DNA of 64,000 nucleotides from Microbacterium invictum (GTDB lineage: Bacteria > Actinomycetota > Actinomycetes > Actinomycetales > Microbacteriaceae): positions 2,232,001-2,296,000 of the forward strand of contig NZ_JACIFH010000001.1 in assembly GCF_014197265.1 (NCBI RefSeq). The letters are read 5' to 3'. This document shows, piece by piece, positions 8,238 through 17,344 of this stretch. A model generated the notes under the pieces. It did no database searches, was not told where the DNA came from, and was given only the letters and a program-made list of their open reading frames with translations. The translations under genes were made by a program, and so were the position numbers. How positions within the stretch are numbered: position 1 is the first letter of the stretch; each line of letters opens with the position of its first letter.

Positions 8238-11041
8238 GCGCGCAGACCATCGAGCTCCTCCCCGTCCACGACCTCGTCGGCGAGCTGCGCGGCGCGATCG
8301 AGGGGGAGGTATCGGATGCCGCGGGCCGCCGCGCGCTGTACACCACGGATGCCTCCAACTACCGGATCGTGCCCGCGGCGGTCGTCGCTCCGCGGACGAC
8401 GGCGGATCTGCTCGCCGCCACCGAGATCGCCCGGCGGCACGGCATCCCCCTCACCCTCCGCGGCGCCGGCACGTCGATCGCGGGCAACGCGATCGGCCCG
8501 GGAGTGGTCGTCGACACCTCGGTGCACCTGAACCGGATCCTCGACATCGACCCCGCCGCGCGGACGGCCCGCGTCGAGCCCGGCGTCATCATCTCGTCGC
8601 TAAACCGGGCCGCCTCGCCGCACGGACTCCGGTTCGGTCCCGACCCGTCGACCCACATGCGGGCGACGATCGGCGGGGTGCTGGGCAACAACGCGTGCGG
8701 TGCGCACGGCCTCGCGTACGGCCGGGCGGCGGACAACGTGATCGAGCTCGACGTCGTCGACGGACTCGGGCGCCGGTTCACGGCCGGCGACGGCCTCGAC
8801 CCCGTGCCGGGACTCGCAAACCTCGTGAGCGCCAACCTCGCCGTCCTGCGCACCGAGTTCGGTACCTTCGGCCGCCAGGTCAGCGGATACTCGCTCGAGC
8901 ACCTCCTCCCCGAGAACGGAGCCGGTCTCGCCCGCGCGCTCGTGGGCACCGAGGGCACGGTCGTGACCATGCTGGAGGCGACGGTGAAGCTCGTGCCGGC
9001 GGCCCCGGCCCCCGCGCTCGTCGTGCTCGGTTACGCCGACATGGCATCGGCGGCCGACGCCGTCCCCGCCCTCCTGCCGTTCCGGCCGCTCGCGATCGAG
9101 GGCCTCGACGCCCGGCTGGTCGAGGTCATCCGCCGCCATCGCGGGGCCGGTGCGGTCCCCGACCTCCCCGCGGGCAACGGCTGGCTCCTGGTCGAAGCGG
9201 GAGGAGCGGATGCCGCAGAGGCTCTGGAGAACGCCCGCGCGATCGCCGCCGCCGGCGGGACGAGCGCCGTGCGCATCGTGCCAGCCGGCACCGAGGCATC
9301 CGCTCTCTGGCGCATTCGCGAGGACGGCGCCGGTCTGGCGGGTCGCACGCCCCAGGGCCGGCAGGCCTGGCCCGGATGGGAGGATGCCGCAGTCCCGCCC
9401 GCGCGGCTGGGTGCCTACCTGCGCGAGTTCGAGACGCTCATGCGCACGCACGGGGTCGAGGGGCTGCCGTACGGGCACTTCGGCGACGGCTGCATCCACG
9501 TCCGTCTCGACATCCCGCTGGAGGCGGACGGCACGGCGCTGCGCAGCTTCATGCACGACGCCGCCGAGCTCGTCGTGCGGCACGGCGGTTCGCTGTCCGG
9601 CGAGCACGGCGACGGTCGCGCGCGCAGCGAGCTGCTCGCGCTCATGTACTCGTCCGAAGCCCTCGAGCTCCAGGCGCGATTCAAGGCCCTCTTCGACCCC
9701 GACGCGCTACTCAACCCCGGAGTGATCGTCGACCCGGCGCCGCTCGATGCCGGCCTGCGGCGGCCGGCCGCACGCCCGCTCCCCGCCGCGGGCGGCTTCT
9801 CGTTCGCCCACGACGGCGGAGACTTCACGCGGGCTGTGCACCGCTGCGTCGGCGTCGGGAAGTGCCGAGCCGACACGGGCGGGTTCATGTGCCCGTCGTT
9901 CCAGGCGTCGAAGGACGAGAACGATGTGACCCGTGGGCGCGCCCGCATGCTCCAGGAGATGGCCAACGGCTCCCTGATCGCAGGCGGCTGGGACTCGGCT
10001 GAGGTGCACGACGCGCTCGACCTGTGCCTCAGCTGCAAGGCCTGCTCCCGCGACTGCCCGGCGGGCGTCGACATGGCGCAGTACAAGTCGGAGGTCCTGT
10101 ACCGCAGCTTCCGTGGACGCCTGCGCCCGGTGTCGCACTACGTGCTCGGGTGGCTGCCGCGGTGGGCGAAGGTGGCGGGCATCGCGCCCCGCCTTGTGAA
10201 CGCGGTGGCAGGCATCGGTCCGCTCCGTCGCCTCGGGATGCGTCTGGGAGGGATGGACCCGCGACGAGGGATGCCGGCGTTCGCGGCCACGCCGTACCGG
10301 TCCCGCAAGCGCCGGTCGCCGCACCGGCCCGCCGCGGGAACGCCGGTCGTGCTGTGGGTCGACAGCTTCAGCGACTCCTTCCATCCCGACGCCGTCGCCG
10401 CCACGATCGCCGTGCTCGAGGACGCCGGATACTCGGTGCGCATCCCCGACGAGGACCTCTGCTGCGGCCTGACGTGGATCAGCACCGGACAGCTCGACGG
10501 AGCGCGCCGCCGGCTGGCGAAGCTGCTCGACGCACTCGGGCCCTTCGCCGCTGCGGGCACGCCGATCGTCGGGATCGAGCCGTCGTGCACGGCCGTGCTG
10601 CGCGGCGATCTGGTCGATCTGTTCCCCGACGACGCCCGGGCGAGCGCGGTCGCGGGCGCGACGCGCACCCTGGCCGAGGCGCTCGAGGCGGCCGCGTGGC
10701 AGCCGCCGCGGCGTGACGGCCTCGAGGTGGTCGTGCAGCCCCACTGCCACCAGTACTCGGTGATGGGATTCCAGGCCGATCGCGAACTCCTCGCGCAGGC
10801 GGGCGTGCGCGTCACGGAACTCGCGGGATGCTGCGGCCTCGCGGGCAACTTCGGTATGGAGCTGGGGCACTACGAGACCTCCGTCAAGGTCGCCGACCAC
10901 GCTCTCCTCCCGGCCATCGCGCAGATGGGAGAGGATGCCATCCTCCTCGCGGACGGATTCTCGTGCCGGACGCAGGCGAGCCAGCTCGCCGGGGCATCGG
11001 CAGTCACCCTCGCCGAACTGCTCGACCCTCGCCGCGCGTGA
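8234..11041 (+). CDS. FAD-linked and 4Fe-4S 2-hydroxyacid dehydrogenase, fused GlcD/Dld-GlpC type
   Basis: A 935-residue fusion. Residues 1 to about 480 are a GlcD/Dld-type FAD domain (FAD_binding_4 with the RGAGTSIAGNAIG loop at 76-88, then FAD-oxidase_C with HFGDGCIHV). From about 538 there is an iron-sulfur cluster region with two cysteine sets (CVGVGKC and CLSCKACSRDCP near 598). The C-terminal third has two CCG motifs (CCGLTW and CCGLAGNF) as in GlpC/HdrD subunits. Such fusions oxidise D-2-hydroxyacids (lactate, glycolate, 2-hydroxyglutarate) and pass electrons to the membrane quinone pool. GTG 8234 overlaps the VOC stop. Its presence suggests the pathway passes through a 2-hydroxyacid. 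Confidence 0.9.
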   Translation: MSAQTIELLPVHDLVGELRGAIEGEVSDAAGRRALYTTDASNYRIVPAAVVAPRTTADLLAATEIARRHGIPLTLRGAGTSIAGNAIGPGVVVDTSVHLNRILDIDPAARTARVEPGVIISSLNRAASPHGLRFGPDPSTHMRATIGGVLGNNACGAHGLAYGRAADNVIELDVVDGLGRRFTAGDGLDPVPGLANLVSANLAVLRTEFGTFGRQVSGYSLEHLLPENGAGLARALVGTEGTVVTMLEATVKLVPAAPAPALVVLGYADMASAADAVPALLPFRPLAIEGLDARLVEVIRRHRGAGAVPDLPAGNGWLLVEAGGADAAEALENARAIAAAGGTSAVRIVPAGTEASALWRIREDGAGLAGRTPQGRQAWPGWEDAAVPPARLGAYLREFETLMRTHGVEGLPYGHFGDGCIHVRLDIPLEADGTALRSFMHDAAELVVRHGGSLSGEHGDGRARSELLALMYSSEALELQARFKALFDPDALLNPGVIVDPAPLDAGLRRPAARPLPAAGGFSFAHDGGDFTRAVHRCVGVGKCRADTGGFMCPSFQASKDENDVTRGRARMLQEMANGSLIAGGWDSAEVHDALDLCLSCKACSRDCPAGVDMAQYKSEVLYRSFRGRLRPVSHYVLGWLPRWAKVAGIAPRLVNAVAGIGPLRRLGMRLGGMDPRRGMPAFAATPYRSRKRRSPHRPAAGTPVVLWVDSFSDSFHPDAVAATIAVLEDAGYSVRIPDEDLCCGLTWISTGQLDGARRRLAKLLDALGPFAAAGTPIVGIEPSCTAVLRGDLVDLFPDDARASAVAGATRTLAEALEAAAWQPPRRDGLEVVVQPHCHQYSVMGFQADRELLAQAGVRVTELAGCCGLAGNFGMELGHYETSVKVADHALLPAIAQMGEDAILLADGFSCRTQASQLAGASAVTLAELLDPRRA

Positions 11042-11074
11042 CGCGGGGAACGGGTGCGCCGTTCCGGATCGGGT

Positions 11075-11593
11075 CTACGCCAGCGCGGGAGCGAGCCGCG
11101 CGATGCGGCGCAGGTTGGCGGTGTACTCCGCGGCGGCGCGCTCGGTCGCCTCGTCCAATTCCGCGAGCTGCCCCATGGGCAGGTGGAAGCCTCTGCCCGG
11201 GACGATCGCGCCGAGCTCGGCCAGCAACGGCGCGAGCGTGAACGTGGCGCCCATGGAGTGCGTGAGATCCGCGCCCGTGTGCACGGGGATCGCCGTGACA
11301 CCCGCCAGCCCGTTCGCCGGATAGCGGTCGAGGAAGCACTTCAGCAGCCCGGTGTACGTCGCCTTGTAAGTCGGCGTCGCGAACACAGCCAGATCGCTGC
11401 GGGCGACGGCATCCGTCAGCGCCGCCATCGACTCCGACTGCCACCGGAGGACCTCGTCGAGGTAGTCCGCGAGATCGATCACGTCAAGGGTGCGCACGTC
11501 TGCCGGGATCAGCTTCTCGACGAGGGTCTCCGCGATGAGGCGCGTGCGGGACATCGGCTTGGGGTTCCCGACGACGATCGTGACGTTCAGCAT
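11075..11593 (-). CDS. NADPH-dependent FMN reductase
   Basis: A 172-residue flavodoxin-fold reductase of the SsuE/MsuE kind. The FMN-binding phosphate loop is GNPKPMSRTR at residues 9-18, and the second flavin loop is TPTYKATYTG near residue 95. It reduces FMN for a partner monooxygenase. The matching monooxygenase is very likely the NtaA-type enzyme at 15936-17237, which depends on free FMNH2; both lie on the minus strand with the ABC importer between them. A hairpin at 11621-11655 separates it from the binding-protein gene, so it may be transcribed at a lower level or from its own promoter. Confidence 0.9.
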   Translation of the reverse strand: MLNVTIVVGNPKPMSRTRLIAETLVEKLIPADVRTLDVIDLADYLDEVLRWQSESMAALTDAVARSDLAVFATPTYKATYTGLLKCFLDRYPANGLAGVTAIPVHTGADLTHSMGATFTLAPLLAELGAIVPGRGFHLPMGQLAELDEATERAAAEYTANLRRIARLAPALA

Positions 11594-11620
11594 CCTCGCT
11601 CCTTACTCGATCGTGGAACG

Positions 11621-11655
11621 ACGATGCGGGGACCGACGAGCGGCCCCCGCATCGT
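11621..11655 (-). terminator. intrinsic hairpin after the solute-binding protein gene
   Basis: An 11-base perfect stem (ACGATGCGGGG at 11621-11631 with its complement at 11645-11655) encloses a 13-base loop. It follows the stop of the binding-protein gene by 11 bases. No long T-run follows, as is common in high-GC actinobacteria. Confidence 0.6.
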
Positions 11656-11666
11656 CGAGCGCTTCG

Positions 11667-12938
11667 CTACTTGTCCGCCAGGAACGCGGCCTGCTCGGCG
11701 TCGAGCGCGGCGATCACATCCGCGGCGGTGTTCTGACCGAGGTACATCGCCTGGATCGACGACATCTCCACGGAGTCAAGCTTCGGGTCCTCCCAGAACT
11801 GGGCGTAGAACCCGACCGTCTCACCGGCCGCCTGCTTGTCGGCGAGCAGCTGGAGGTTGGGGTCTTCGATCGGCTCGTCGACCGGGATCGCCGGGAGCAC
11901 GCCTGCGAGTCCCGCTGCGAAGGCGGCGCGCTGCTCGGGCTGGCTGAAGAAGTTCACGAAGGCGATCGCGAGCTCCTTGTTCTTCGACGCGGCATTCACC
12001 GCAGCACCCTTGTTGTTGTAGAGGAGGATGTTCTCCGTCGCGGGGTGCAGCTCGAAATTGCCGTCCGGCGCCTTTGCGACCCACGCCGTCTTCTGGTTGG
12101 TGGGGGCCATCGACCCCAGCGCCTCGCCGGAGACGAAGAGATCGTCCTCCGCGGCCTGGTCGATCGCGACCGCGTCGGAGGGGAAGCATCCCGCCTCGAT
12201 CATGCGCTGATACTGCTCCATGCCCTCGACCCAGACATCGCTTTCGGCATAAGTGGACGTCCCGTCCGAGATCGGCTCCATCACCTCGGCGATCGTCCGG
12301 CCGTCCATGAGGTCGGCGTAGAAGCCGTTGAAGCCCCGCGAGTTGCTGGAGGCCGTCGCCGACCCCTGGGCGTAAGGGATCTTGTCGGCGGCCGTCGCGT
12401 CGGCGCAGAACTGGAACAGCTCGTCCACCGTCGACGGCGGAGTCAGGCCGGCCTCCTCGAGCGCGTCCATGTTGTACCACTGCGAGAAGCCGAGCATCGT
12501 CGTCGGCATCATGTAGGTCTTGTCGTCGGTCTGCGTGGCGCCCGCGATGCCCTCCGGGATCTCGCTGACGAAGTCCTCGCCGGAGAGATCCTCGAGATAT
12601 CCGTACTGGGCGAGCTGCTTCTGGGCGACGGCGTTGCCCCACCCCGCCCACACCAGGAAGACATCGGGCGCCGAGCCCGAGCTGAGCTGCGTCGGGAGCG
12701 AGGCGAAGTACTGCTCGATACTCGCCTCCACGAGCGTCACCTCGACGCCTGGGTTCTCCTCCTTGAACGCCTCGATGACCGGCTTGAGCGAGGGAGCCTC
12801 GGTCGACTGCCAGGCGATCGTGATGGAGCCGCCGGGTTCGGCGTCGGATTCGCCGGCAGGCGTCGTGGAGCAGGCCGTGAGCGTGAGCCCGGCCGCCGCC
12901 ACGAGAACGGATGCAGCAAGGATTCGCCGTTGAATCAT
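11667..12938 (-). CDS. extracellular solute-binding lipoprotein of a carbohydrate ABC importer
   Basis: A 423-residue family 1 binding protein. The N-terminus is a lipoprotein signal: charged MIQRR, a hydrophobic stretch and the lipobox LTAC with the modified cysteine at residue 23. The mature part begins with SITIAWQSTEAPSLKPVI, typical of sugar-binding proteins. It captures the substrate outside the membrane and delivers it to the two permeases encoded upstream. No ATPase gene lies in the cluster, so a shared MsiK-like ATPase encoded elsewhere is expected. The ligand cannot be told from sequence; linkage to an FMNH2 monooxygenase hints at a substituted or aminated sugar-like compound. Confidence 0.92.
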   Translation of the reverse strand: MIQRRILAASVLVAAAGLTLTACSTTPAGESDAEPGGSITIAWQSTEAPSLKPVIEAFKEENPGVEVTLVEASIEQYFASLPTQLSSGSAPDVFLVWAGWGNAVAQKQLAQYGYLEDLSGEDFVSEIPEGIAGATQTDDKTYMMPTTMLGFSQWYNMDALEEAGLTPPSTVDELFQFCADATAADKIPYAQGSATASSNSRGFNGFYADLMDGRTIAEVMEPISDGTSTYAESDVWVEGMEQYQRMIEAGCFPSDAVAIDQAAEDDLFVSGEALGSMAPTNQKTAWVAKAPDGNFELHPATENILLYNNKGAAVNAASKNKELAIAFVNFFSQPEQRAAFAAGLAGVLPAIPVDEPIEDPNLQLLADKQAAGETVGFYAQFWEDPKLDSVEMSSIQAMYLGQNTAADVIAALDAEQAAFLADK

Positions 12939-12994
12939 GGGATTGCCTTTCGATGTGGGTGGGAGGTGCGGAGGTGGGCCGAGTCAGGGTTCGA

Positions 12995-13816
12995 TCAGCC
13001 CTTGATGCCGCTCGCGAATCCCCGGATCAGGGACTTCTGAACGATGAGGAAGACGATGAGCACGGGAAGCATGCCGATGAGGAGGCAGGCGAACAGCACC
13101 GGCCAGTTGGTGAAGGCATCGCCGACGAACGAGTAGATGGCGACCGGAACGGTGCGGTTGGTCGTTCCTCCGAGGTAGAGCAGCGGGAGCATGAAGTCGT
13201 TCCACGTGAACAGGGAGTTCAGGATGACCGCGGTCCCCGTCACCGCCGACGACAGCGGGAACACCACGCGGAAGAAGGCCTGCAGCGGTGTCGCGCCGTC
13301 CATGGACGCCGACTCCTCGTACTCCTTCGGGATCTGGCGCATGAACTGCACGTAGAGGAACACCGTGAACGGCATCCGGAGACCGAGGTAGATGAGGATG
13401 ATCGGGAAGATCGAGCCCAGGAGCTCGTTGGCCGCGAAGAACCGGTACAGCGGGATCATCCCGAGCTGGACCGGGAGGAACAGGCCGATCATGAAGAAGT
13501 AGAAGGCGACGTTCGACCACCCCTCCGTCATGCGCACGATCCCGTAGGCGGCGAGGGATGACAGCAGTATCAGCAACAGCACCGTGACGGCCGTGATGAG
13601 GAAGCTGTTGATGAGGGCGTCCCCGAGGCCCGAGCCGTTCCACGCGGCCACGAAGTTGTCGAGCGTGGGAGTGGTCGTGGGGATGAGTGGCGACGAGATG
13701 TCGGTCACCGGGCGGATCGCGATGTTGACGAGGATGTAGATGGGGAACAGCGTGCAGGCGGCGAGCAGGATCATGGCGCCTTCTCGGACGCCCGTCTTCC
13801 AGGTGTAGCGGTTCAT
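12995..13816 (-). CDS. carbohydrate ABC transporter permease (MalG-type)
   Basis: A 273-residue inner-membrane permease with six predicted helices. The cytoplasmic EAA loop reads YEESASMDGATPLQAFFRVVFP near residue 180, the coupling site for the ATPase in MalG-like subunits. It forms the translocation channel with the MalF-type partner encoded just upstream (6-base gap). The start ATG 13816 follows that partner closely, consistent with one transcript. Confidence 0.93.
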   Translation of the reverse strand: MNRYTWKTGVREGAMILLAACTLFPIYILVNIAIRPVTDISSPLIPTTTPTLDNFVAAWNGSGLGDALINSFLITAVTVLLLILLSSLAAYGIVRMTEGWSNVAFYFFMIGLFLPVQLGMIPLYRFFAANELLGSIFPIILIYLGLRMPFTVFLYVQFMRQIPKEYEESASMDGATPLQAFFRVVFPLSSAVTGTAVILNSLFTWNDFMLPLLYLGGTTNRTVPVAIYSFVGDAFTNWPVLFACLLIGMLPVLIVFLIVQKSLIRGFASGIKG

Positions 13817-13822
13817 GTGCGC

Positions 13823-14851
13823 CTACTTCTTCTTCCGCGTGAGGACGCCGTACTGGAACATGGAGGCGATCGCGACGAGCGCGGACAGGGCCACCGCGAT
13901 GCTCAGGCTGTATCCGAACTCCTGGAACTGGAACGCGTTGCGGTAGATCAGAGTCGACAGGGAGTTCGTCAGATTTGCCGGTCCCCCCTGGGTCGTGACC
14001 CAGATGATGTCGAAGATCATGAGGCCGCGAATCGTCGACAGCACGACGTTGACGGTGATCGACGGGCCGAGAAGCGGCCGGACCACGTACCAGAATCTCC
14101 GAGATGCTCCCGCCCCGTCGAGCGACGCCGCCTCGAGCTGCTCGGCGGGCACCTCCTGGAGGTTCGCGAGGTAGATGACCATCGTGTAGCCGGAGAACTG
14201 CCACACGGTCATCACCGCGATCGCCCCGAGCGCCGTCTCGGGATTCCCGAGCCAGGACTGCGCGAATGCGCCCAGCCCGACTGCTTCCAGGATCTGATTG
14301 AAGGGGCCGTTCTCGAGCAGGATGAATCGCCACAGGAATCCGATCACGACCGTGACGATGATGACCGGTGCGAAGAAGATGAGGCGCAGGACCGCGCGGC
14401 TCTTGATCTTGCTGTGGATGCCGAGTGCGAGCCCGAGGCCGATGGCGTTCTCGAGCACCACCGTCGACACCACGAGGAAGACCGTGTTGCCGAATGCCCG
14501 CATCGCGTCGGGATCGTCGAGGAATGCGACGTAGTTCTCGGCACCGATGAAGGTCGCGACCGGATCGAGCAGATTCCAGTCGGTGAAGGACAGCCACACC
14601 CCCTGCATCGATGGAACGAGGACGAAGAGCGCGTAGGGAATGACTGCTGGCAGGATGAAGAACCACATCCGTGGCGACCGGCGCCGGCGGGTACGCGGTC
14701 TCGACTCTCGGATCGGCCCGGAGCGGTCGGGCGTCGGCGTCGCTGATACAAGAGTGTCGGCCAAGGAACTCGCCTTTCTGGGGGCGTGCTTGGTGGGTTG
14801 TGAGGAAGCGTAGGATGCGGATGCGGCGCCCTTCTTGTCGTGCCGCGACAC
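13823..14851 (-). CDS. carbohydrate ABC transporter permease (MalF-type)
   Basis: A 342-residue permease. A polar N-terminal stretch of about 45 residues rich in Ser, Thr and Arg precedes six membrane helices. The EAA loop LEAASLDGAGASRRFWYVVRP lies near residue 225. It is the MalF-like half of the importer whose MalG-like half and binding protein follow. The gene lies 33 bases downstream of the hydroxyacid dehydrogenase stop, so it probably shares the transcript that starts before the monooxygenase gene at 17237. Confidence 0.93.
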   Translation of the reverse strand: MSRHDKKGAASASYASSQPTKHAPRKASSLADTLVSATPTPDRSGPIRESRPRTRRRRSPRMWFFILPAVIPYALFVLVPSMQGVWLSFTDWNLLDPVATFIGAENYVAFLDDPDAMRAFGNTVFLVVSTVVLENAIGLGLALGIHSKIKSRAVLRLIFFAPVIIVTVVIGFLWRFILLENGPFNQILEAVGLGAFAQSWLGNPETALGAIAVMTVWQFSGYTMVIYLANLQEVPAEQLEAASLDGAGASRRFWYVVRPLLGPSITVNVVLSTIRGLMIFDIIWVTTQGGPANLTNSLSTLIYRNAFQFQEFGYSLSIAVALSALVAIASMFQYGVLTRKKK

Positions 14852-14884
14852 ATCAATGACGGGCCGCGCCCGACGTCGGGCGGA

Positions 14885-15934
14885 TCAGTAGAACTCGGTG
14901 ATGTTCACGACGTTCCGCATCGGCTGACCGTCGAGCAGTCGGTTCGCGTTCTCGATGAAGAGGTCGACGATCAAGTCGTCCTCGTGCGCGGTGATCGCCG
15001 CGCCGTGCGGACTGACGATCACGTGCGGCATGCCCCACAGCGGTGACGTGGCGGGCAGAGGCTCGACCTCGAACACATCGAGCGCCGCGGATCTCAGTCG
15101 TCCTTTGTGGAGCGCGTCGACGAGAGCGACCTCGTCGATCGTGGAGCCGCGGCCGACGTTGATGACGCTCGCGTGCGGCGCGAGCGCGGCAAGCGCGTGA
15201 CGATCGATGAGGTGGTGTGTGAGTGCCGTCCCGGGGAGGGCGACGACGAGCGAGTCGGCTCGCGCGAGCACCTCGTGGAGCCGCTCGTAGCCGACGGTCT
15301 CGTCGAACTGCGGCTGCGCGTGCGGCGAACGCTGCACGCCGATCGTGTGCGCGCCGAGCGCTCGCAGCTTGCGGGCGGCTGCGCAGCCGATGTGCCCGGT
15401 CCCGACGACCACGACAGTCGCGCTCTCGACGGTCTTCACCGGCCATCGCTCGATCCACTCGGTGCGTCGCTGCGCGTCCTGAAGAGTGCCGAGTCCGCGC
15501 AGCCCCGCCAGCACGCCGAGCACCGAAAAGTCTGCGAGCGACTCGGCATGCACCCCGGCCGCGGTCGTGAAGACGATGCGTTCGAGGGCATCCGGCGGCA
15601 GTTCCGCCTCGCGTACCTGGGCTCCTCCACCCGCCCGAGTGGTGTGGACCCACTTCAGCGCGGGATTCGCCTCCACGGTCCGATGGAGTTCGGCGGGATC
15701 CTCATCCGGCACGCCGTAAAGGAGCTCCGCCGAGTCGATCATCGCGCGGAACCTCCGCAGCTGATCGGGCGAGCGTTCGTGGGCAGGGTCGCCACCGTGG
15801 TCGCCGATGTGCCGTGGCGGGCGGATCAGCGACGCGTCGCGGATGACCTCGACACGCGGGACCCGTCGTTCGATCTCATGGCAGAGCTCCTCGCTGAGCA
15901 CCTGACCGATGACCGCGCGCGGTTTGCCCGACAC
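14885..15934 (-). CDS. D-2-hydroxyacid dehydrogenase, NAD-dependent
   Basis: A 349-residue enzyme of the D-isomer-specific 2-hydroxyacid dehydrogenase family, close to the hydroxypyruvate/phosphoglycerate branch. The Rossmann loop GTGHIGCAAARKL lies near residues 168-180, and INVGRGSTIDE is the catalytic-arginine region followed by VFEVEPLP. The active-site histidine is in the SPHGAAIT segment near residue 317. It interconverts 2-keto and D-2-hydroxy acids with NAD(P)H. GTG 15934 starts one base after the TGA of the monooxygenase gene; longer readings intrude into that gene. The product may process an alpha-keto acid released by the monooxygenase. Confidence 0.88.
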   Translation of the reverse strand: MSGKPRAVIGQVLSEELCHEIERRVPRVEVIRDASLIRPPRHIGDHGGDPAHERSPDQLRRFRAMIDSAELLYGVPDEDPAELHRTVEANPALKWVHTTRAGGGAQVREAELPPDALERIVFTTAAGVHAESLADFSVLGVLAGLRGLGTLQDAQRRTEWIERWPVKTVESATVVVVGTGHIGCAAARKLRALGAHTIGVQRSPHAQPQFDETVGYERLHEVLARADSLVVALPGTALTHHLIDRHALAALAPHASVINVGRGSTIDEVALVDALHKGRLRSAALDVFEVEPLPATSPLWGMPHVIVSPHGAAITAHEDDLIVDLFIENANRLLDGQPMRNVVNITEFY

Positions 15935-15935
15935 G

Positions 15936-17237
15936 TCAGCGGACCGGAGCGGGCCGGACGAGACCCAGCGTGTCGCGAAGCGTGGTGCCCGGATACTCGG
16001 CACGGAAGAGGCCGCGGGCCACGAGCTCCGGGACGAGGTCGTCGCAGATCGCATCGAGACCCTCGGGCATATAGGGCGGGATGATGACGAATCCGTCGCA
16101 TGCGCGGGCTTCGTACCACGCCTGCATCCGATCGGCTATCGTCGTCGGCGTCCCGACGATGAACTGGTGTCCCTTCGTCTTCGTGCCGGTGCGGACCATC
16201 TGCCGCAGCGTGGGGCGTTCATCCACGACGATGCGGTACAGATTCTCGTAGCGGCTCGCCGTCAGCTGCGGCATCTCCTTCGCGAGATCGAGCGGGACCA
16301 GTCGCTCGAGCGGGATGGGCTCGTCGAGATCCAGCCCGGCGAGATCCGCGCCGAGCAGGAACTCGCTCAGCTCGATGAGACCGCGGTCGAGGGGATACAG
16401 CTCGGCGATCTCCTCGGCGATCTTCTCGGCTTCGTCCTGGGTGCTCGCGATGAGCGGCACGATCCCGGGCAGCACCTTCGGGATGCCATCGGGCCTTCCG
16501 CTCCGTTCGGCACGGTCGCGCATGTCGGCGTAGAACTCCTGGGCGAGTTCGAGGCGGTTCTGCGAGGTGAACACGACCTCTGCCCACCGCGCGCCGAAGG
16601 CGCGGCCTTCGGGCGACTGACCTGCCTGGACGAGAACCGGCCGCCCTTGAGGCGAACGCGGCATCGGCAGCGGCCCGCGGGTGCGATAGTGCGGACCGTG
16701 ATGGTCGGCGCGATGCACGCGCGCCGGATCGACCCAGTCGCCGTTGCCGAGGTTGCGGACGACGGCATCGTCGTCCCAGGCGTCCCAGAGCTTCGTCGCC
16801 GCCTGCAGGTAGTCCTCCGCGATGGCGTAGCGCTCGGATTTTGGTGGCAGGTCGTGCGAGTAGTTCTCCTCGCCGCTGGCGAGGGTCACGATGTTCCAGC
16901 CGGCGCGACCCTTCGAGATGAAGTCGATCGACGCGAGGTAGCGGGCGACGTCGTAGGGCTGGGTGTAGGTCGTCGGGATCGTGCCGACCAGACCCACCCG
17001 CTTCGTGAGGGCCCCCAGGGCGGCGATGGTGGTGACGGGCTCGTACATCATGATGTCGCCCGGGTCGTAGAACGGAGTGTCCGACAGGAACATCGCATCG
17101 AGCTTCGCGTCCTCGGCACGTTGCGCCGAGTGCAGTGCGAGCTCGATGGACGTGAGCTCCTCGGAGCGGCTCGTCGCACGGCGCCAGCTGTGCGTCATCC
17201 GGCCAAGGGGGCTGTGGAAGAGCATCAGGTTCATCAT
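15936..17237 (-). CDS. NtaA/SnaA/DszA-family FMNH2-dependent monooxygenase
   Basis: A 433-residue luciferase-like TIM barrel. Segments such as YEPVTTIAALGALTKRVGL, GRAGWNIVTLAS and the Asn/Tyr-rich ENYSHD insertion identify the nitrilotriacetate monooxygenase/DszA branch, which uses FMNH2 and oxygen to cleave C-N or C-S bonds or hydroxylate its substrate. These enzymes take reduced FMN from a separate reductase, and a candidate is encoded downstream at 11075. Two tandem ATGs (17237 and 17234) are possible starts. It heads the minus-strand unit that includes the hydroxyacid dehydrogenase and the ABC importer. Confidence 0.92.
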   Translation of the reverse strand: MMNLMLFHSPLGRMTHSWRRATSRSEELTSIELALHSAQRAEDAKLDAMFLSDTPFYDPGDIMMYEPVTTIAALGALTKRVGLVGTIPTTYTQPYDVARYLASIDFISKGRAGWNIVTLASGEENYSHDLPPKSERYAIAEDYLQAATKLWDAWDDDAVVRNLGNGDWVDPARVHRADHHGPHYRTRGPLPMPRSPQGRPVLVQAGQSPEGRAFGARWAEVVFTSQNRLELAQEFYADMRDRAERSGRPDGIPKVLPGIVPLIASTQDEAEKIAEEIAELYPLDRGLIELSEFLLGADLAGLDLDEPIPLERLVPLDLAKEMPQLTASRYENLYRIVVDERPTLRQMVRTGTKTKGHQFIVGTPTTIADRMQAWYEARACDGFVIIPPYMPEGLDAICDDLVPELVARGLFRAEYPGTTLRDTLGLVRPAPVR

Positions 17238-17253
17238 GATTCTCGACGCTATG

Positions 17254-17288
17254 GGCGGGCATCCCGGTCGGACTTTGATGTGCCCGCC
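17254..17288 (-). terminator. hairpin between the tetrulose-phosphate cluster and the monooxygenase unit
   Basis: GGCGGGCA at 17254-17261 pairs with TGCCCGCC at 17281-17288. It lies downstream of the TIM-like gene (stop at 17345) and just before the monooxygenase start, so it probably ends the 20335-17345 transcript. It could also sit in the leader of the next unit. Confidence 0.45.
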
Positions 17289-17344
17289 AACTCGGCGCGC
17301 ATACTATGCACTGCGTGACAATGACCCTGCGTCAGGCGCGGAGA

